Positions 1 through 9,900 of a DNA stretch of 18,226 nt are shown here, piece by piece. Location of the stretch: positions 1-18,226 of the forward strand of contig DASQFU010000161.1 in assembly GCA_035632955.1 (NCBI GenBank). The letters are read 5' to 3'. The notes under the pieces are model-generated. The model ran no database searches, was not told the DNA's origin, and worked only from the letters and a program-made list of their open reading frames with translations. Source of the stretch: DASQFU01 sp035632955. GTDB lineage: Bacteria > Eisenbacteria > RBG-16-71-46. The translations under genes were made by a program, and so were the position numbers. Every line of letters begins with the position of its first letter. The first letter of the stretch is position 1.

Positions 1-189
1 GACGTGGAAGGTGTCCTTCGGCGTGATTACCGGGATCATCTTCACGCCGCCGCTCAAGACGTCGTCGCGACCGGAGTAGTCGAGGTAGGCCGAGGCCGGC
101 GGTTTCGGTGTGGAGGCCGTGCCGCATCCGACCACTGCGAGCAGGGCGATGGCGAGCGACATCGCCTTCATCGATGGCATCCTGTTCAT
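1..189 (-). CDS. Lipoprotein of the proline iminopeptidase-like alpha/beta-hydrolase family, N-terminal fragment
   Basis: Only the first 63 codons are in the window; the gene continues past base 1. The translation starts with a lipoprotein signal (hydrophobic SLAIALLAVV, lipobox VVGC, cysteine at residue 22), a short Thr/Pro linker, then SAYLDYSGRDDVLSGGVK and MIPVITPKDTFHV. This stretch resembles the N-terminus of proline iminopeptidase-family hydrolases, which usually continue with 'WTKR' and an HGGPG oxyanion-hole motif outside the window. That assignment is from memory of the family and the catalytic triad cannot be seen. An ATG at 187-189 overlaps the upstream TGA (186-188) as ATGA, suggesting translational coupling. 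A second ATG at 169-171 has an AGG (complement of 181-183) nine bases upstream and gives an equally good signal peptide, so the start is uncertain. Lipidation would place the product in the cell envelope. Confidence 0.6.
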   Translation of the reverse strand, partial: MNRMPSMKAMSLAIALLAVVGCGTASTPKPPASAYLDYSGRDDVLSGGVKMIPVITPKDTFHV

Positions 190-908
190 CGATAACGGAG
201 CTTCAGATTGCCCCAGCTTGCGGGTAGAGCTGCGACCGGGAAGTCCTGTTGATATCCCTGGCAGGAAACCACTGAGGCTCCGGTTGGCAACTCTGCAAAG
301 CGAATCAGGCCACGAATGAAATAGGAAGTTCGCGAGGCTCCGCCGGAGACGATCACCGTGATCGGGAACGTTTCCTCGGCGACGCGTTGGACCTTGACCC
401 GAAGTACGGTTGCCAGAGTCGCAGCCGTGGAACAGCAGGACTGGCAGGGCCTGCTACTGGATGCGCTTTGGGAAGCCTGATTGGTAGCACTCTCTCTGAG
501 AGTCGCGGTGACGGTGCCCCCGAGCGGTGAAGGCCACGGTGCACAACCGGAGGACACGGAGCCGGCAACTTCGAGTTCGGCCCAAAACGTGACTAAGGTC
601 CCGGGGGCCAGACCAACGACCTGGTACTCATCGGTCGTCGTCACCGAGCCGCCGGTGCACGTCTCACCCGCGTTGCCATGCGCTTGCATGGTTCCTACAG
701 GCAGGTCGTATTGGAGAGTGTGCGTCGCGCCGCCACAGCAAGCCATGCGCTCGAAGGCAGTCGGCTGGACGGAGTGAACGTCCTGACAGCTATGGAGCGT
801 GTTTTGAGGACAGGCGGCCGCAGCGGGCGATGGATCGCGTGCCGTCAATGCACCGACTCCCAACCATGCGATTGTCAGTGCACGAGTGCTGAGAACGGAC
901 GTACGCAT
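186..908 (-). CDS. Cysteine-rich secreted protein of unknown function
   Basis: I do not recognise this 240-aa protein. The ATG at 906-908 has a strong GGAGG six bases upstream, which fixes the start although the frame stays open further upstream inside rho. Residues 1-32 look like a Sec signal ending in an alanine-rich cleavage site (PAAAA before Cys33). The mature part has ten cysteines (33, 41, 57, 58, 84, 122, 155, 158, 159, 216), an even number that suits disulfides outside the cytoplasm. The region around residues 88-205 alternates Ser/Thr/Val strands (for example GTVTATLRES, FPITVIVSGG), suggesting a beta-sandwich. It ends in SWGNLKLRYR, a basic aromatic tail resembling short tails I recall on other secreted proteins of Eisenbacteria-like genomes. 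The gene lies 26 nt after rho and overlaps the next gene by 4 nt, so it is probably co-transcribed. Role unknown. Confidence 0.75.
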   Translation of the reverse strand: MRTSVLSTRALTIAWLGVGALTARDPSPAAAACPQNTLHSCQDVHSVQPTAFERMACCGGATHTLQYDLPVGTMQAHGNAGETCTGGSVTTTDEYQVVGLAPGTLVTFWAELEVAGSVSSGCAPWPSPLGGTVTATLRESATNQASQSASSSRPCQSCCSTAATLATVLRVKVQRVAEETFPITVIVSGGASRTSYFIRGLIRFAELPTGASVVSCQGYQQDFPVAALPASWGNLKLRYR

Positions 909-934
909 CGACGGCCTCCGTTCCGACTGTGAGA

Positions 935-2203
<1,269 letters not shown>

Positions 2204-2660
2204 TGCGGGTGTCGCCTCTGGGGTTCGGCGCAGCCACCGCCGCCGAAAACAAGCGCGACGGATGGGCCGTGGGCACGGGTGCGCAACGCATCCCGCGGGC
2301 CGGATAGCGTGGGTGGATGGAGTTGTTTCAGTGAGTGTTCGAGGCGCTAACGGGCCACGAACGAGTTCCTCGAGTGGGACGGACGAACGATAGACGACCG
2401 AATCGAAACCGCCGATCCTAGAGGTATCCGGGGGGTCCGCGACGCTTGGGCGTTGTGCCGCTCGCAGGCGACTGGGTCGGGGAGGTGTCGCAGCGGTTCG
2501 GACCTCAGCCACCGCAAACAAGGTTAGGTGCGGTCCCGGCAAGTGTCAAGGCCAGCGATGACCCGGCTTGGCCCCTCCCCGGGCACGGCGTTAATCTCTT
2601 GCTCTCACCGCTGGATTCGCCCACCTCCAGCGCTCGTCGCGAGCACGACCGGAGACGTCG
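2204..2660. other. Divergent intergenic region between rho and the propeller gene
   Basis: These 457 bases lie between the rho start and the start of the secreted propeller gene and must carry control elements for both. I see no convincing gene, no clear repeat and no hairpin followed by a T-run. On the rho side a TAGGAT hexamer (complement of about 2416-2421) could be a -10 element, but no recognisable -35 sits at the right distance. On the plus side one weak sigma-70-like pair is listed separately. The stretch allows a rho leader of up to about 200 nt, which would be compatible with the leader-dependent autoregulation known for rho in other bacteria. Confidence 0.5.
2568..2595 (+). promoter_or_regulatory. 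Candidate promoter for the secreted propeller gene (weak)
   Basis: TTGGCC (2568-2573, four of six matches to TTGACA) is followed after 16 nt by GTTAAT (2590-2595, four of six matches to TATAAT). It lies about 65 bases before the ATG at 2661. In GC-rich DNA this match quality is common by chance, so it is only a candidate. Confidence 0.25.
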
Positions 2661-5129
2661 ATGTTCCGAATCGCCGCAGGGATTCTCGTTCCCCTCGCTT
2701 TGGTCACTTTCCTCGGAGCCGTTCCGGCCTACGCGTCCGGGGAGCGCGAATCGCCGCCAAGGCGCATGCCGCGCGAGGAGCTGGTTCAGTCGGCACGCGC
2801 GGCCGGCGAGCGCGTACCGGTCGGATGGCAGCCGGCTTCGGCTCCCTCGCTGGCTGCACTGTCATGGACCGCGCTCGGGCCGCGCCCGATCGCGGACGAA
2901 TACTGGTCCGGCAACGACAAGGCCTCCGGCCGCGTGTCCTCGATCGTCGTCGATCCGCGCGACGCCGATGTCGCCTACGTGGCCGCCGCGCAGGGTGGCG
3001 TGTGGAAAACGACCGACGGCGGAGCCTCGTGGGCGCCGCTCACCGATGATCTCTCCTCGCTCGCCTCGGGCGCACTCGCGCTCGACCCGGTCGACCCGGA
3101 CATCGTTTACTACGCGACCGGCGAGCAGCACGAATCCGGCGACAGCTTTTACGGCGATGGGCTGTTCAAGAGCACGAACGGCGGGGCGACCTGGGCCAAG
3201 ATCGCGAGCCGCGCGAGCATCGGCGCCTATGTCTCGCGCATCGCGGTCAACCGCGGAAACTCGAGCATCCTCCACATCGCGAGCAGTCGCGGGCTGCTAC
3301 GTAGCATCGATGGCGGCGTCAACTGGAGCGTGACCCAATCGGGCGATTGGGGCTACGACCTCGCGCCCCACCCGACCGACTCGAACGTCCTCTACGGCGC
3401 GATGTACGACTTCGGCGTGTACCAGTCGGTCGACGCGGGGGCGACGTGGACGCTGCTCGCAGGAGGTCTGCCGGCGTCGGGGTTTCAACGCGTGCAGATC
3501 GCTCTCGCTCCCGCGGATCCCGACGTCCTGTATGCCAGTTTCGTGGCCCCGGGCGGCAGTCTGCTCGGGCTCTACCGGACCGAGAACGGCGGAGCGACGT
3601 GGTCCGTCCTTCCCGCCACGCCGAACTACCTCGGTTTCCAGGGCTGGTACGACAACTGTCTGATCGTCGACCCTTCCGACGCCGACGTCTGCTATGCGGG
3701 CGGGATGTTCCCGTACGGGTTCGGCGATACCGGCGTGATTCGGACTGCGAACGGCGGCGCGTCGTGGGTGGACATCACGTTCGCGACCGACGGCACTCAG
3801 GTCCATCCGGACCAACACATCTTCGCGTTCGGCCCGGATGGAACGTTGTGGCTCGGGAACGACGGCGGCGTCTGGAAAACGGACGATCCCGGAGGCTCGT
3901 GGACGAACTGCAACGACGGCCTCGCCATCACTCAGTTCTACACGCTGGCGCTGCATCCCACGAACCCGAACCTGCTGATCGGCGGCACCCAGGACAACGG
4001 CAGCCTTCGTTACGAAGGCACGGATCTATGGCCGCAGGTGGTGTCCGGCGACGGCGGCCCGTGTGCATTCGAGTGGGACAGCCCGAACATCTACTACACG
4101 ACGTACGTGTTCATGAACCCCCTCTTTCAGTGGGACGACGGCGCGTATCTGGACGACGTGACGGGCGGCTGGAACGGGGTCGATCGGGCGAGTTGGTGCA
4201 GCGGACCGCTGGTCGTGGATCCCAATCTCGCGAACACCCTGCTGGTCGGAACCTACCGCGTCTGGCGGTCCACTGACAGCGGCTCCGGGTGGAACACGAT
4301 CAGCGGCGATTTGACCAGCGCTTCGGGCGTGCTGCTTGGAATCGCCGTCGCGGAAGGGGTCGCGAGCACGTACTACGCGACCACGAGCAACGGGCGCGTC
4401 CTCTACACGAACGACGGCGGAGCCAACTGGCTGCCTCGCCATTCGGGGCTTCCCCAGCGAGCGATCCAGGACATCGTCGTCAGTCCCACCAACCCGCTCA
4501 GCGCCACGCTGTGCTCGGACACGCTGGCCGGCGGGCGCGTGTGGACGACGGCGGACGCCGGAGTCAGTTGGACGAACATCTCGGGAGATCTGCCGAACAA
4601 CGTTCGCGGCCTGTGCCTGACGGCGGATCATTCCACGGCGCCGCCGGCGTTCTACCTGGGCACCGACGTCGGTCTGTTCTCGTCCGTGAATGGCGGCACG
4701 ACCTGGATGAAGGAGACGTCGGGGTTCCCAAGCTCCGCGGTGTTCGACGTGGCGGTGGACGAGGTGAACGACTATGTGGTCGCCGCCACACATGGACGCG
4801 GCATGTTCCGAGCGAGCGTCGCCACCGTGAGCGTCGCGGCCGGATCGGAGCGCGCCTCGTGGCTGCGACCGGTGGCCCCGAACCCGACCCGACCTCCGGT
4901 CCTCCTGCAGTTCCAGCTCCCCGAGCCCGCGGAGGTGTCGCTCGCGGTCTACGACCTGGCCGGCCGGCGCGTGCGCGAGCTGATCACCGGCCCTCGGGAC
5001 GCCGGGCGGTTTGAAGCGATCTGGGATGGCCGCGATGCGAACGGAGCGCCCACCGGCGGCGGCGTCTATTTCTACCGGCTACGCTCCGGCGCGCGGAGCG
5101 AAAGCCGTCGTTTCGTGCTGCTCCGTTAG
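2661..5129 (+). CDS. Secreted BNR/sortilin-type beta-propeller protein with C-terminal FlgD-like Ig domain
   Basis: An 822-aa exported protein. The ATG has GGAGA five bases upstream and begins a Sec signal (MFRIAAGILVPLALVTFLGA, cleavage near AYAS, about residue 26). Residues about 85-720 carry eleven BNR/Asp-box motifs of the form S/T-x-D/N-x-G-x-x-W, near residues 118, 172, 217, 257, 308, 363, 408, 538, 584, 632 and 677 (for example TDGGASW, STNGGATW, TNDGGANW). These mark blade hairpins of one large or two stacked sortilin/VPS10-like propellers. Related proteins include xyloglucanase-type GH74 and 'glycosyl hydrolase' annotations, but I see no defensible catalytic pair, so I do not call it an enzyme. 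The gap between the repeats near 408 and 538 may be an inserted segment or the boundary between two propellers. Residues about 735-822 (VAPNPTRPPVLLQFQLP, SLAVYDLAGRRVRELI, FEAIWDGRDANGAPTGGGVY, SRRFVLLR) are a FlgD-like Ig domain, common at the C-termini of large exported proteins in FCB-type bacteria. It appears to be a single-gene unit. Confidence 0.92.
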   Translation: MFRIAAGILVPLALVTFLGAVPAYASGERESPPRRMPREELVQSARAAGERVPVGWQPASAPSLAALSWTALGPRPIADEYWSGNDKASGRVSSIVVDPRDADVAYVAAAQGGVWKTTDGGASWAPLTDDLSSLASGALALDPVDPDIVYYATGEQHESGDSFYGDGLFKSTNGGATWAKIASRASIGAYVSRIAVNRGNSSILHIASSRGLLRSIDGGVNWSVTQSGDWGYDLAPHPTDSNVLYGAMYDFGVYQSVDAGATWTLLAGGLPASGFQRVQIALAPADPDVLYASFVAPGGSLLGLYRTENGGATWSVLPATPNYLGFQGWYDNCLIVDPSDADVCYAGGMFPYGFGDTGVIRTANGGASWVDITFATDGTQVHPDQHIFAFGPDGTLWLGNDGGVWKTDDPGGSWTNCNDGLAITQFYTLALHPTNPNLLIGGTQDNGSLRYEGTDLWPQVVSGDGGPCAFEWDSPNIYYTTYVFMNPLFQWDDGAYLDDVTGGWNGVDRASWCSGPLVVDPNLANTLLVGTYRVWRSTDSGSGWNTISGDLTSASGVLLGIAVAEGVASTYYATTSNGRVLYTNDGGANWLPRHSGLPQRAIQDIVVSPTNPLSATLCSDTLAGGRVWTTADAGVSWTNISGDLPNNVRGLCLTADHSTAPPAFYLGTDVGLFSSVNGGTTWMKETSGFPSSAVFDVAVDEVNDYVVAATHGRGMFRASVATVSVAAGSERASWLRPVAPNPTRPPVLLQFQLPEPAEVSLAVYDLAGRRVRELITGPRDAGRFEAIWDGRDANGAPTGGGVYFYRLRSGARSESRRFVLLR

Positions 5130-5258
5130 TACAAGTTGCGCCCTGCGTGAGGGGTCGTGCAAGCATCGCGGTCTCGGGTTGCCACGAGTGCGTTCGGATT
5201 GCGCGCTTTCGCCCGCGCGCGCGTGGACGCCGCAGAATCTCGTGACTTCGGTCCATTA

Positions 5259-5345
5259 TTGGTGGTGGGAGTTCACCCACGCCACGTGGCACATGGCTTG
5301 CCCTTCTCCAAGGCAAGCGGGACGCGAGGGGTCGCGTCCTACCAA
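5259..5345. repeat. Compact palindrome cluster able to fold as closing stem plus three hairpins (REP-like or structured RNA)
   Basis: The ends TTGGT (5259-5263) and ACCAA (5341-5345) are inverted repeats. Between them are: a 5-bp hairpin, GTGGG (5265-5269) / CCCAC (5276-5280), loop AGTTCA; a perfect 10-base palindrome GCCACGTGGC (5281-5290); a 7-bp hairpin, GCTTGCC (5296-5302) / GGCAAGC (5312-5318), extendable by two A-T pairs across a bulged C; and an 8-bp perfect hairpin, GGACGCGA (5320-5327) / TCGCGTCC (5332-5339), loop GGGG. Nearly every base belongs to a paired segment, which is unlikely for ordinary spacer DNA. It fits an intergenic REP/BIME-like element, a small hairpin-rich mobile element, or a structured RNA or terminator. 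There is no T-run after the last hairpin and no second copy noticed in the window. Confidence 0.6.
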
Positions 5346-5462
5346 CCGAGCCTGCCATCTCCACCGCGGCTCCCGTCCCGCCCTTCACCCACGCAACGCC
5401 TCGGGTCCGGGCGTTCGCATGACTGCCACGCCAAGCGAGCCGGGCGCGTCCTCTCGCCGGAA

Positions 5463-5491
5463 TAGACGGTTCGTTCATGGTTCGCTATGCT
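5463..5491 (+). promoter_or_regulatory. Candidate sigma-70-like promoter for the GH1 gene
   Basis: TAGACG (5463-5468) and TATGCT (5486-5491) are separated by 17 nt, and each matches its consensus at four of six positions. Transcription would start near 5498 and give a leader of roughly 34 nt before the ATG at 5532. The in-frame ATG at 5487 falls inside the -10 hexamer, which argues against it as the translation start. Confidence 0.35.
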
Positions 5492-5531
5492 GCGCGACCT
5501 TCGCGCCGCTGACGCACGATCGCGAACCCCC

Positions 5532-6905
5532 ATGCCTTCCAAGACCCGCTTTCCCGACGGATTCCTCTGGGGCGCTGCCACGTCCGCCTACCAGATCGAG
5601 GGATCGCCCTTGGCCGACGGCGCCGGACCCAGCATCTGGCATCGCTTCTCGCACACGCCCGGCCGAACGCTGAACGGCGACACCGGCGACGTCGCCTGCG
5701 ATCACTACCGGCGTTACCAGGACGACGTCGCGCTCATGCAATCGCTCGGGCTCACCGCCTACCGCTTCAGCCTCTCGTGGTCCCGCATCCTGCCGGCAGG
5801 TCGCGGCCGCGTGAATCCGGCCGGGCTCGACTTCTACTCGCGACTCGTCGATCGTTTGATCGCAAGCGGCATCGTGCCGATGGTCACGCTCTACCACTGG
5901 GATCTGCCGGCCGCGCTCGACGACCGCGGCGGATGGCTGAACCCGGATTGCGTGCGATGGTTCACCGACTACGCCGAGGTCGTGTTCGCGGCGCTCGGGG
6001 ATCGGGTGCCGTTGTGGGTGACGCTCAACGAGCCGTGGGTGATCGCTGACGGTGGCTATCTGTACGGCCCCCTCGCCCCCGGACATCGGAACCTTTTCGA
6101 AGCCCCGATCGTCTCGCATCACTTGCTGAGTGCGCACGCCTCGGCGGTGCAGCTCTACCGGACCCGCTGGAAGCAGAAGATTGGATTGGTCGTCGATCTC
6201 GAGCCGAAGGAACCGGCGAGCGACGCCCCGTTCGATCAGGCGGCGGCGGACCGCGCCGATGTCTACAAGAACTTACAGTACCTCGATCCGGTGCTTCTCG
6301 GCCGCACACCTGAAGCCCTGCGCGAAATCTTCGGCGAAGCGTGGCGCGATTGGCCTGACACCGACCTCGAGCGGATCCGACAACCGCTCGACTTCGTCGG
6401 CGTCAACTACTACACGCGCGGCGTCGTTCAGCACGACGAGTCGACCTGGCCGATGCGCGCGAGCACGGTCCAGGTGCTGGGGAGCACGTACACGGAAACC
6501 GGGTGGGAAGTGCATCCCGAGAGTTTGACGCGGGCGCTGGTCCAGGTTCGCGAACGCTACGGCGACATGCCGCTCTACGTCACCGAGAACGGCGCCGCGT
6601 TTCCCGATCCGTCATCGGCGGCCGGCGACCGGGTCGCCGACCCGTTGCGCGTCCAGTACCTGCGTGAGCATCTGCGCGCTGCACGTGAGGCGATCGATCG
6701 TGGCGTCGACCTGCGTGGATACTTCGCCTGGTCGCTGCTCGACAACTTCGAGTGGAGCGCCGGATACTCGAAGCGGTTCGGCCTCGTTCACGTCGATTTC
6801 GCGACCCAGCGCCGGACGCTCAAGACCAGCGCCGATTACTATCGCGAGGTCATTCGCACTCACGGCGCGATTCTGGACGAACCGCTGCCGATGGAATCTC
6901 GCTAG
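5532..6905 (+). CDS. GH1 family beta-glucosidase (cytoplasmic)
   Basis: A 457-aa retaining beta-glucosidase of family GH1, a (beta/alpha)8 barrel that releases glucose from the non-reducing end of beta-glucosides. Visible landmarks: N-terminal FPDGFLWGAATSAYQIEG with substrate-binding Gln21; YHWDLP (His122, Trp123); TLNEPW with acid/base Glu167; VNYYTRG (291-297); YVTENGAAF with nucleophile Glu352; and SLLDNFEW with sugar-contacting Glu407/Trp408. Length and motif order match complete family members. There is no signal peptide, so it should act inside the cell on imported disaccharides or short oligosaccharides. The ATG at 5532 is chosen because GH1 homology begins at once; no Shine-Dalgarno precedes it, and the in-frame ATG at 5487 adds 15 non-homologous residues. 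Its stop shares CTAG with the convergent glycosidase-like gene. The neighbourhood suggests sophorose or sophoro-oligosaccharides as substrate, but GH1 specificity cannot be read from sequence. Confidence 0.97.
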   Translation: MPSKTRFPDGFLWGAATSAYQIEGSPLADGAGPSIWHRFSHTPGRTLNGDTGDVACDHYRRYQDDVALMQSLGLTAYRFSLSWSRILPAGRGRVNPAGLDFYSRLVDRLIASGIVPMVTLYHWDLPAALDDRGGWLNPDCVRWFTDYAEVVFAALGDRVPLWVTLNEPWVIADGGYLYGPLAPGHRNLFEAPIVSHHLLSAHASAVQLYRTRWKQKIGLVVDLEPKEPASDAPFDQAAADRADVYKNLQYLDPVLLGRTPEALREIFGEAWRDWPDTDLERIRQPLDFVGVNYYTRGVVQHDESTWPMRASTVQVLGSTYTETGWEVHPESLTRALVQVRERYGDMPLYVTENGAAFPDPSSAAGDRVADPLRVQYLREHLRAAREAIDRGVDLRGYFAWSLLDNFEWSAGYSKRFGLVHVDFATQRRTLKTSADYYREVIRTHGAILDEPLPMESR

Positions 6906-9900
6906 CGCCGGAAAACGACCGTCGCGGGCAGCGTACGGACCACGATCTCGCCGCGCGCGCTCGGACGCGCGAGCGTGCCATCGAGGGAGGACTCGCGAAA
7001 GCCTGCCGGCACGGTCACGACGATTCCGGCGCGGGGGACCTTCACCGCGCCGTCGATCCGGATCTCGACGCCCGCTTCGCTCGGGCGGATCGTGAACCCG
7101 ATCGTGCCATCCGGCGTCGGCAGGTTCCGCACCGTCACGCCTCGTGGGTGCGACATCCACTCGAGCGGGACGCCGGCGGCCACCACGAGCGCGCCATCCC
7201 GGTCGCGTGTATAGACGAGCATGTCGAGAATCGAGCGCACGAAATCGGATCCGACCCAGGTGTGCGGCATGTCGCCGATGAAACGCGGCGCACGAGCGTC
7301 GCGGCCGACGACCTCCGCCCAGTGCGCCCAGCCACTCGGGCGCCGGAACTCCATGAAGAACCGCAGCAGCTCGTGCGCCCGCTCCCGCCAGCCGAGCCGC
7401 ACGAACGATCCGATCAGCCGCAGCTCGTAGGGCGTGAACGCGTCCCAGGGCGTCTTGCCGTCGCGCCGGTCGCGAAAGAACTCCCAGTACTTCTCGAACG
7501 TGCGATCCACTGCCACCCGCGGCAATGCTTCGAGCGCACCGCCGGGATTCAGCGCGATCGTGGTCGAGGTCGGGTCGAAGTCGCCCAGGTCGGCCGCTCC
7601 GGGCAGGTAGTCGATCTTGTGGCGCGCCATGGCGGCGGCCAGCGACGCGAGCAACTCGCGCCGGAACTGGTCGCGAATCGTCGTCAGACGGCGGGCGTCC
7701 TGGCGGCGGCCGAGGGCTTGGGCGAGGAACGCGGCGTCCGAGAATCCCTTCAACGCGAAGAAGTCGTCCCAGTACGAGTGCATGGGCTTCGCGGAATAGC
7801 CTTCATGGCTGATCGAGGGCGGCAGCAGCCCATAGAACTCGCGTTTCCCGGGGGCACGATAGGCGGCCGTTCGCCGCTGCTGGCGCAACGAATCGAGATA
7901 GGCGGCCGCACGCGCGACCGCGGGCCAGGTCCGCTCCGCCAGATCGCGATCGCCCGTGTAGCGGAAGTACTCCGCGACCAGGAAGATGAACTCGCCGCCG
8001 CTGTCGTGCTCCGGCACCGGATCGGCGCCGCGCCGATCCACGCAGCACGGCACCTTGCCGTTGGGATAGAGATGCGGCGTGAACCAGTCGATGAACTCGC
8101 GCACGACTTCCGGATGGCCGAGCCGGAGCAGCGCGGACGAGGTCAGCGAGCCGTCGCGGATCCATGATCGCTCGTACGAGCGTGAGCCCGGCTGGAGCGC
8201 CCCGCCGTCGCGGTTGATGAGAATCCAGGCGAGCTGGCTCTTGAGCGTGTGCTCGACAGCGGAGTCCGGAAGCTCGATCGTGACGCGGCCGGCTCGCTCC
8301 CGCCACGCATCGCGGCTCTCCGCGTGCTTTGCCTCGACCCATTGGCGCACCTCCGCTTCGGTCGCTGGCAACGGGGAAATCGAGCCGTGCAGTGGCACCA
8401 GCACGTCCACTTCTCGCTCGCCTCCGCCCGGCACGTCGAGCCGGTACGCGAGCGCTCCCGAGGCGTGCTGGAACTCGTCGTTCGCCGCGGTGTGCGGCGG
8501 CACCCTACCCCCGCGCAGGAACTCGGTGACGTCGCCCTGATCGAACGTAGCCGCTCCGAAGGTGGAGAACGGACTCAGGCTGACGACGCGCATCGAGTCG
8601 ACGAGCACGTGCTGTCCATCGACCGAGAGCGCTCGAATCGGAGCGATGCCGCCCGGCTGGTTCAGGACCTGCGCCGGCGGGTTCACCTGAAACGGTCGGA
8701 GCGCGAGAAACAACGTGGTGCGCACGGGACGAACCCCGCGGTTCCGCAACCGATACCGAGCCACGATCGAGGATTGTCCGGGTGCGCCGGTCGCGAACGC
8801 CGTGATACCGAGCTCCAGCGAGTCTCGCCGCCACCGCACCGACGGGATCGGCAGATGGCCGTCCTCGAGCGACGCGTCCGTCTCGACGTCGTTCCAGGTC
8901 AGGAACCGTCCGCCGAGATGGAGAAAGGGTTCGATCGAGAAGCCGGCCTTTCCGGTCTCGAGCGCGCCGTCCTCACCGAGCAGCGCTTCCTTCGTGTCGC
9001 CATCGACGCCCACGACCGTCCAGTACGTCTGCTCTCCCGTGATCGAGCGCGGGTAGCTGCCACGCGGGGCATCGGCCGCGATCGCCCGGAAGAACGTCTC
9101 GCGGGACGGCGCCCACGTCACGGGTTGAATCGCAACGTCGACGATGCCGATCTCGCTCGCGCGCCCGCGCGCGAGTGTTCGCAAACGCAGGTGGCGCGCC
9201 TCGGTCTCCGGCAGATGGAGCACGTCGCGTCCGCCGTTGCCGTTGCGGACGGTGCGGACGGTCCGCCACTCCCGACCGTCGGAAGAGGTCTCCACCGCGT
9301 ATTCCTTGGGATGCCGACCCGGGAACCAATGGACGACCAGCCCTCCGATCTCGCGTTCATCCTTGAGGTCGAGCGCCATCCACGGCCTTTGGTCTCCGCG
9401 AGCACTGAGCCAAAACGACGAGGCGTTGCCGTCGATCGCGAGCGCCGCCTCTTGCCGCGGCCGGAACGACGACGCACGGGCGACCGGCCGCAGTGGAGTC
9501 GACTCGACCGGCGGCAGCGGCTCCAGCATCAGGTCATCGATCCAGACGGTGCCCTCACCGCCGCTGCCCGCCGTGATCGCGAGCTCGATGGCCGCGACCT
9601 TGCGCAGCTCCCCGCCTCCCTGCGGGCCCCAGGCGAACTGGATCTGCCGGCGCTTGATCGACACCGGCTCCCAGTCTTTCGGGAAATGAACGTCGCGGCG
9701 GTTCTGCCACCAGACGTTCTCGCCGCTCGCGTCGATAAGCTTGAACTCGACATGGTTGGGCGGCGCCTGCCCGCGGAGCTGGAAGCGGAACCGGTAGTTA
9801 TCCGGCAGATCCAGCGCGACCGCCCGCCGCACGACCGCGTAGCCGCCGCCGCGCACGAACTTGAAATCGAGCCGCATCGCCTGGCCGTGGAGGCCGGGCT

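Larger units (their letters stand above)
5130..5531. other. Intergenic region with palindrome cluster and candidate promoter
   Basis: This 402-base stretch separates the propeller gene from the GH1 gene. Short open frames cross it on both strands, but none has a ribosome-binding site or a recognisable product, so I call no gene. The first 130 bases contain a CG-alternating run (about 5200-5225). Then comes the palindrome cluster at 5259-5345 and, near the end, a sigma-70-like pair before the GH1 start; both are listed separately. No hairpin followed by a T-run is visible, so there is no obvious intrinsic terminator for the propeller gene. Confidence 0.6.

Noticed and set aside
2204..2542. N-terminal extension of Rho to 535 residues
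   Set aside because: The extra 113 residues are Arg/Pro/Ala-rich with no Rho homology, and Rho of normal length begins at 2203.
5261..5283. tRNA T-arm-like sequence (GTGGG-AGTTCA-CCCAC)
   Set aside because: The loop lacks the TTCRANY pattern, and no acceptor, D or anticodon arm with tRNA spacing or a CCA end is present. It is part of the palindrome cluster.
5320..5345. Intrinsic terminator after the propeller gene
   Set aside because: The 8-bp GC stem is strong, but it is followed by ACCAACCG with no T-run, and it lies about 190 bases after the stop codon.
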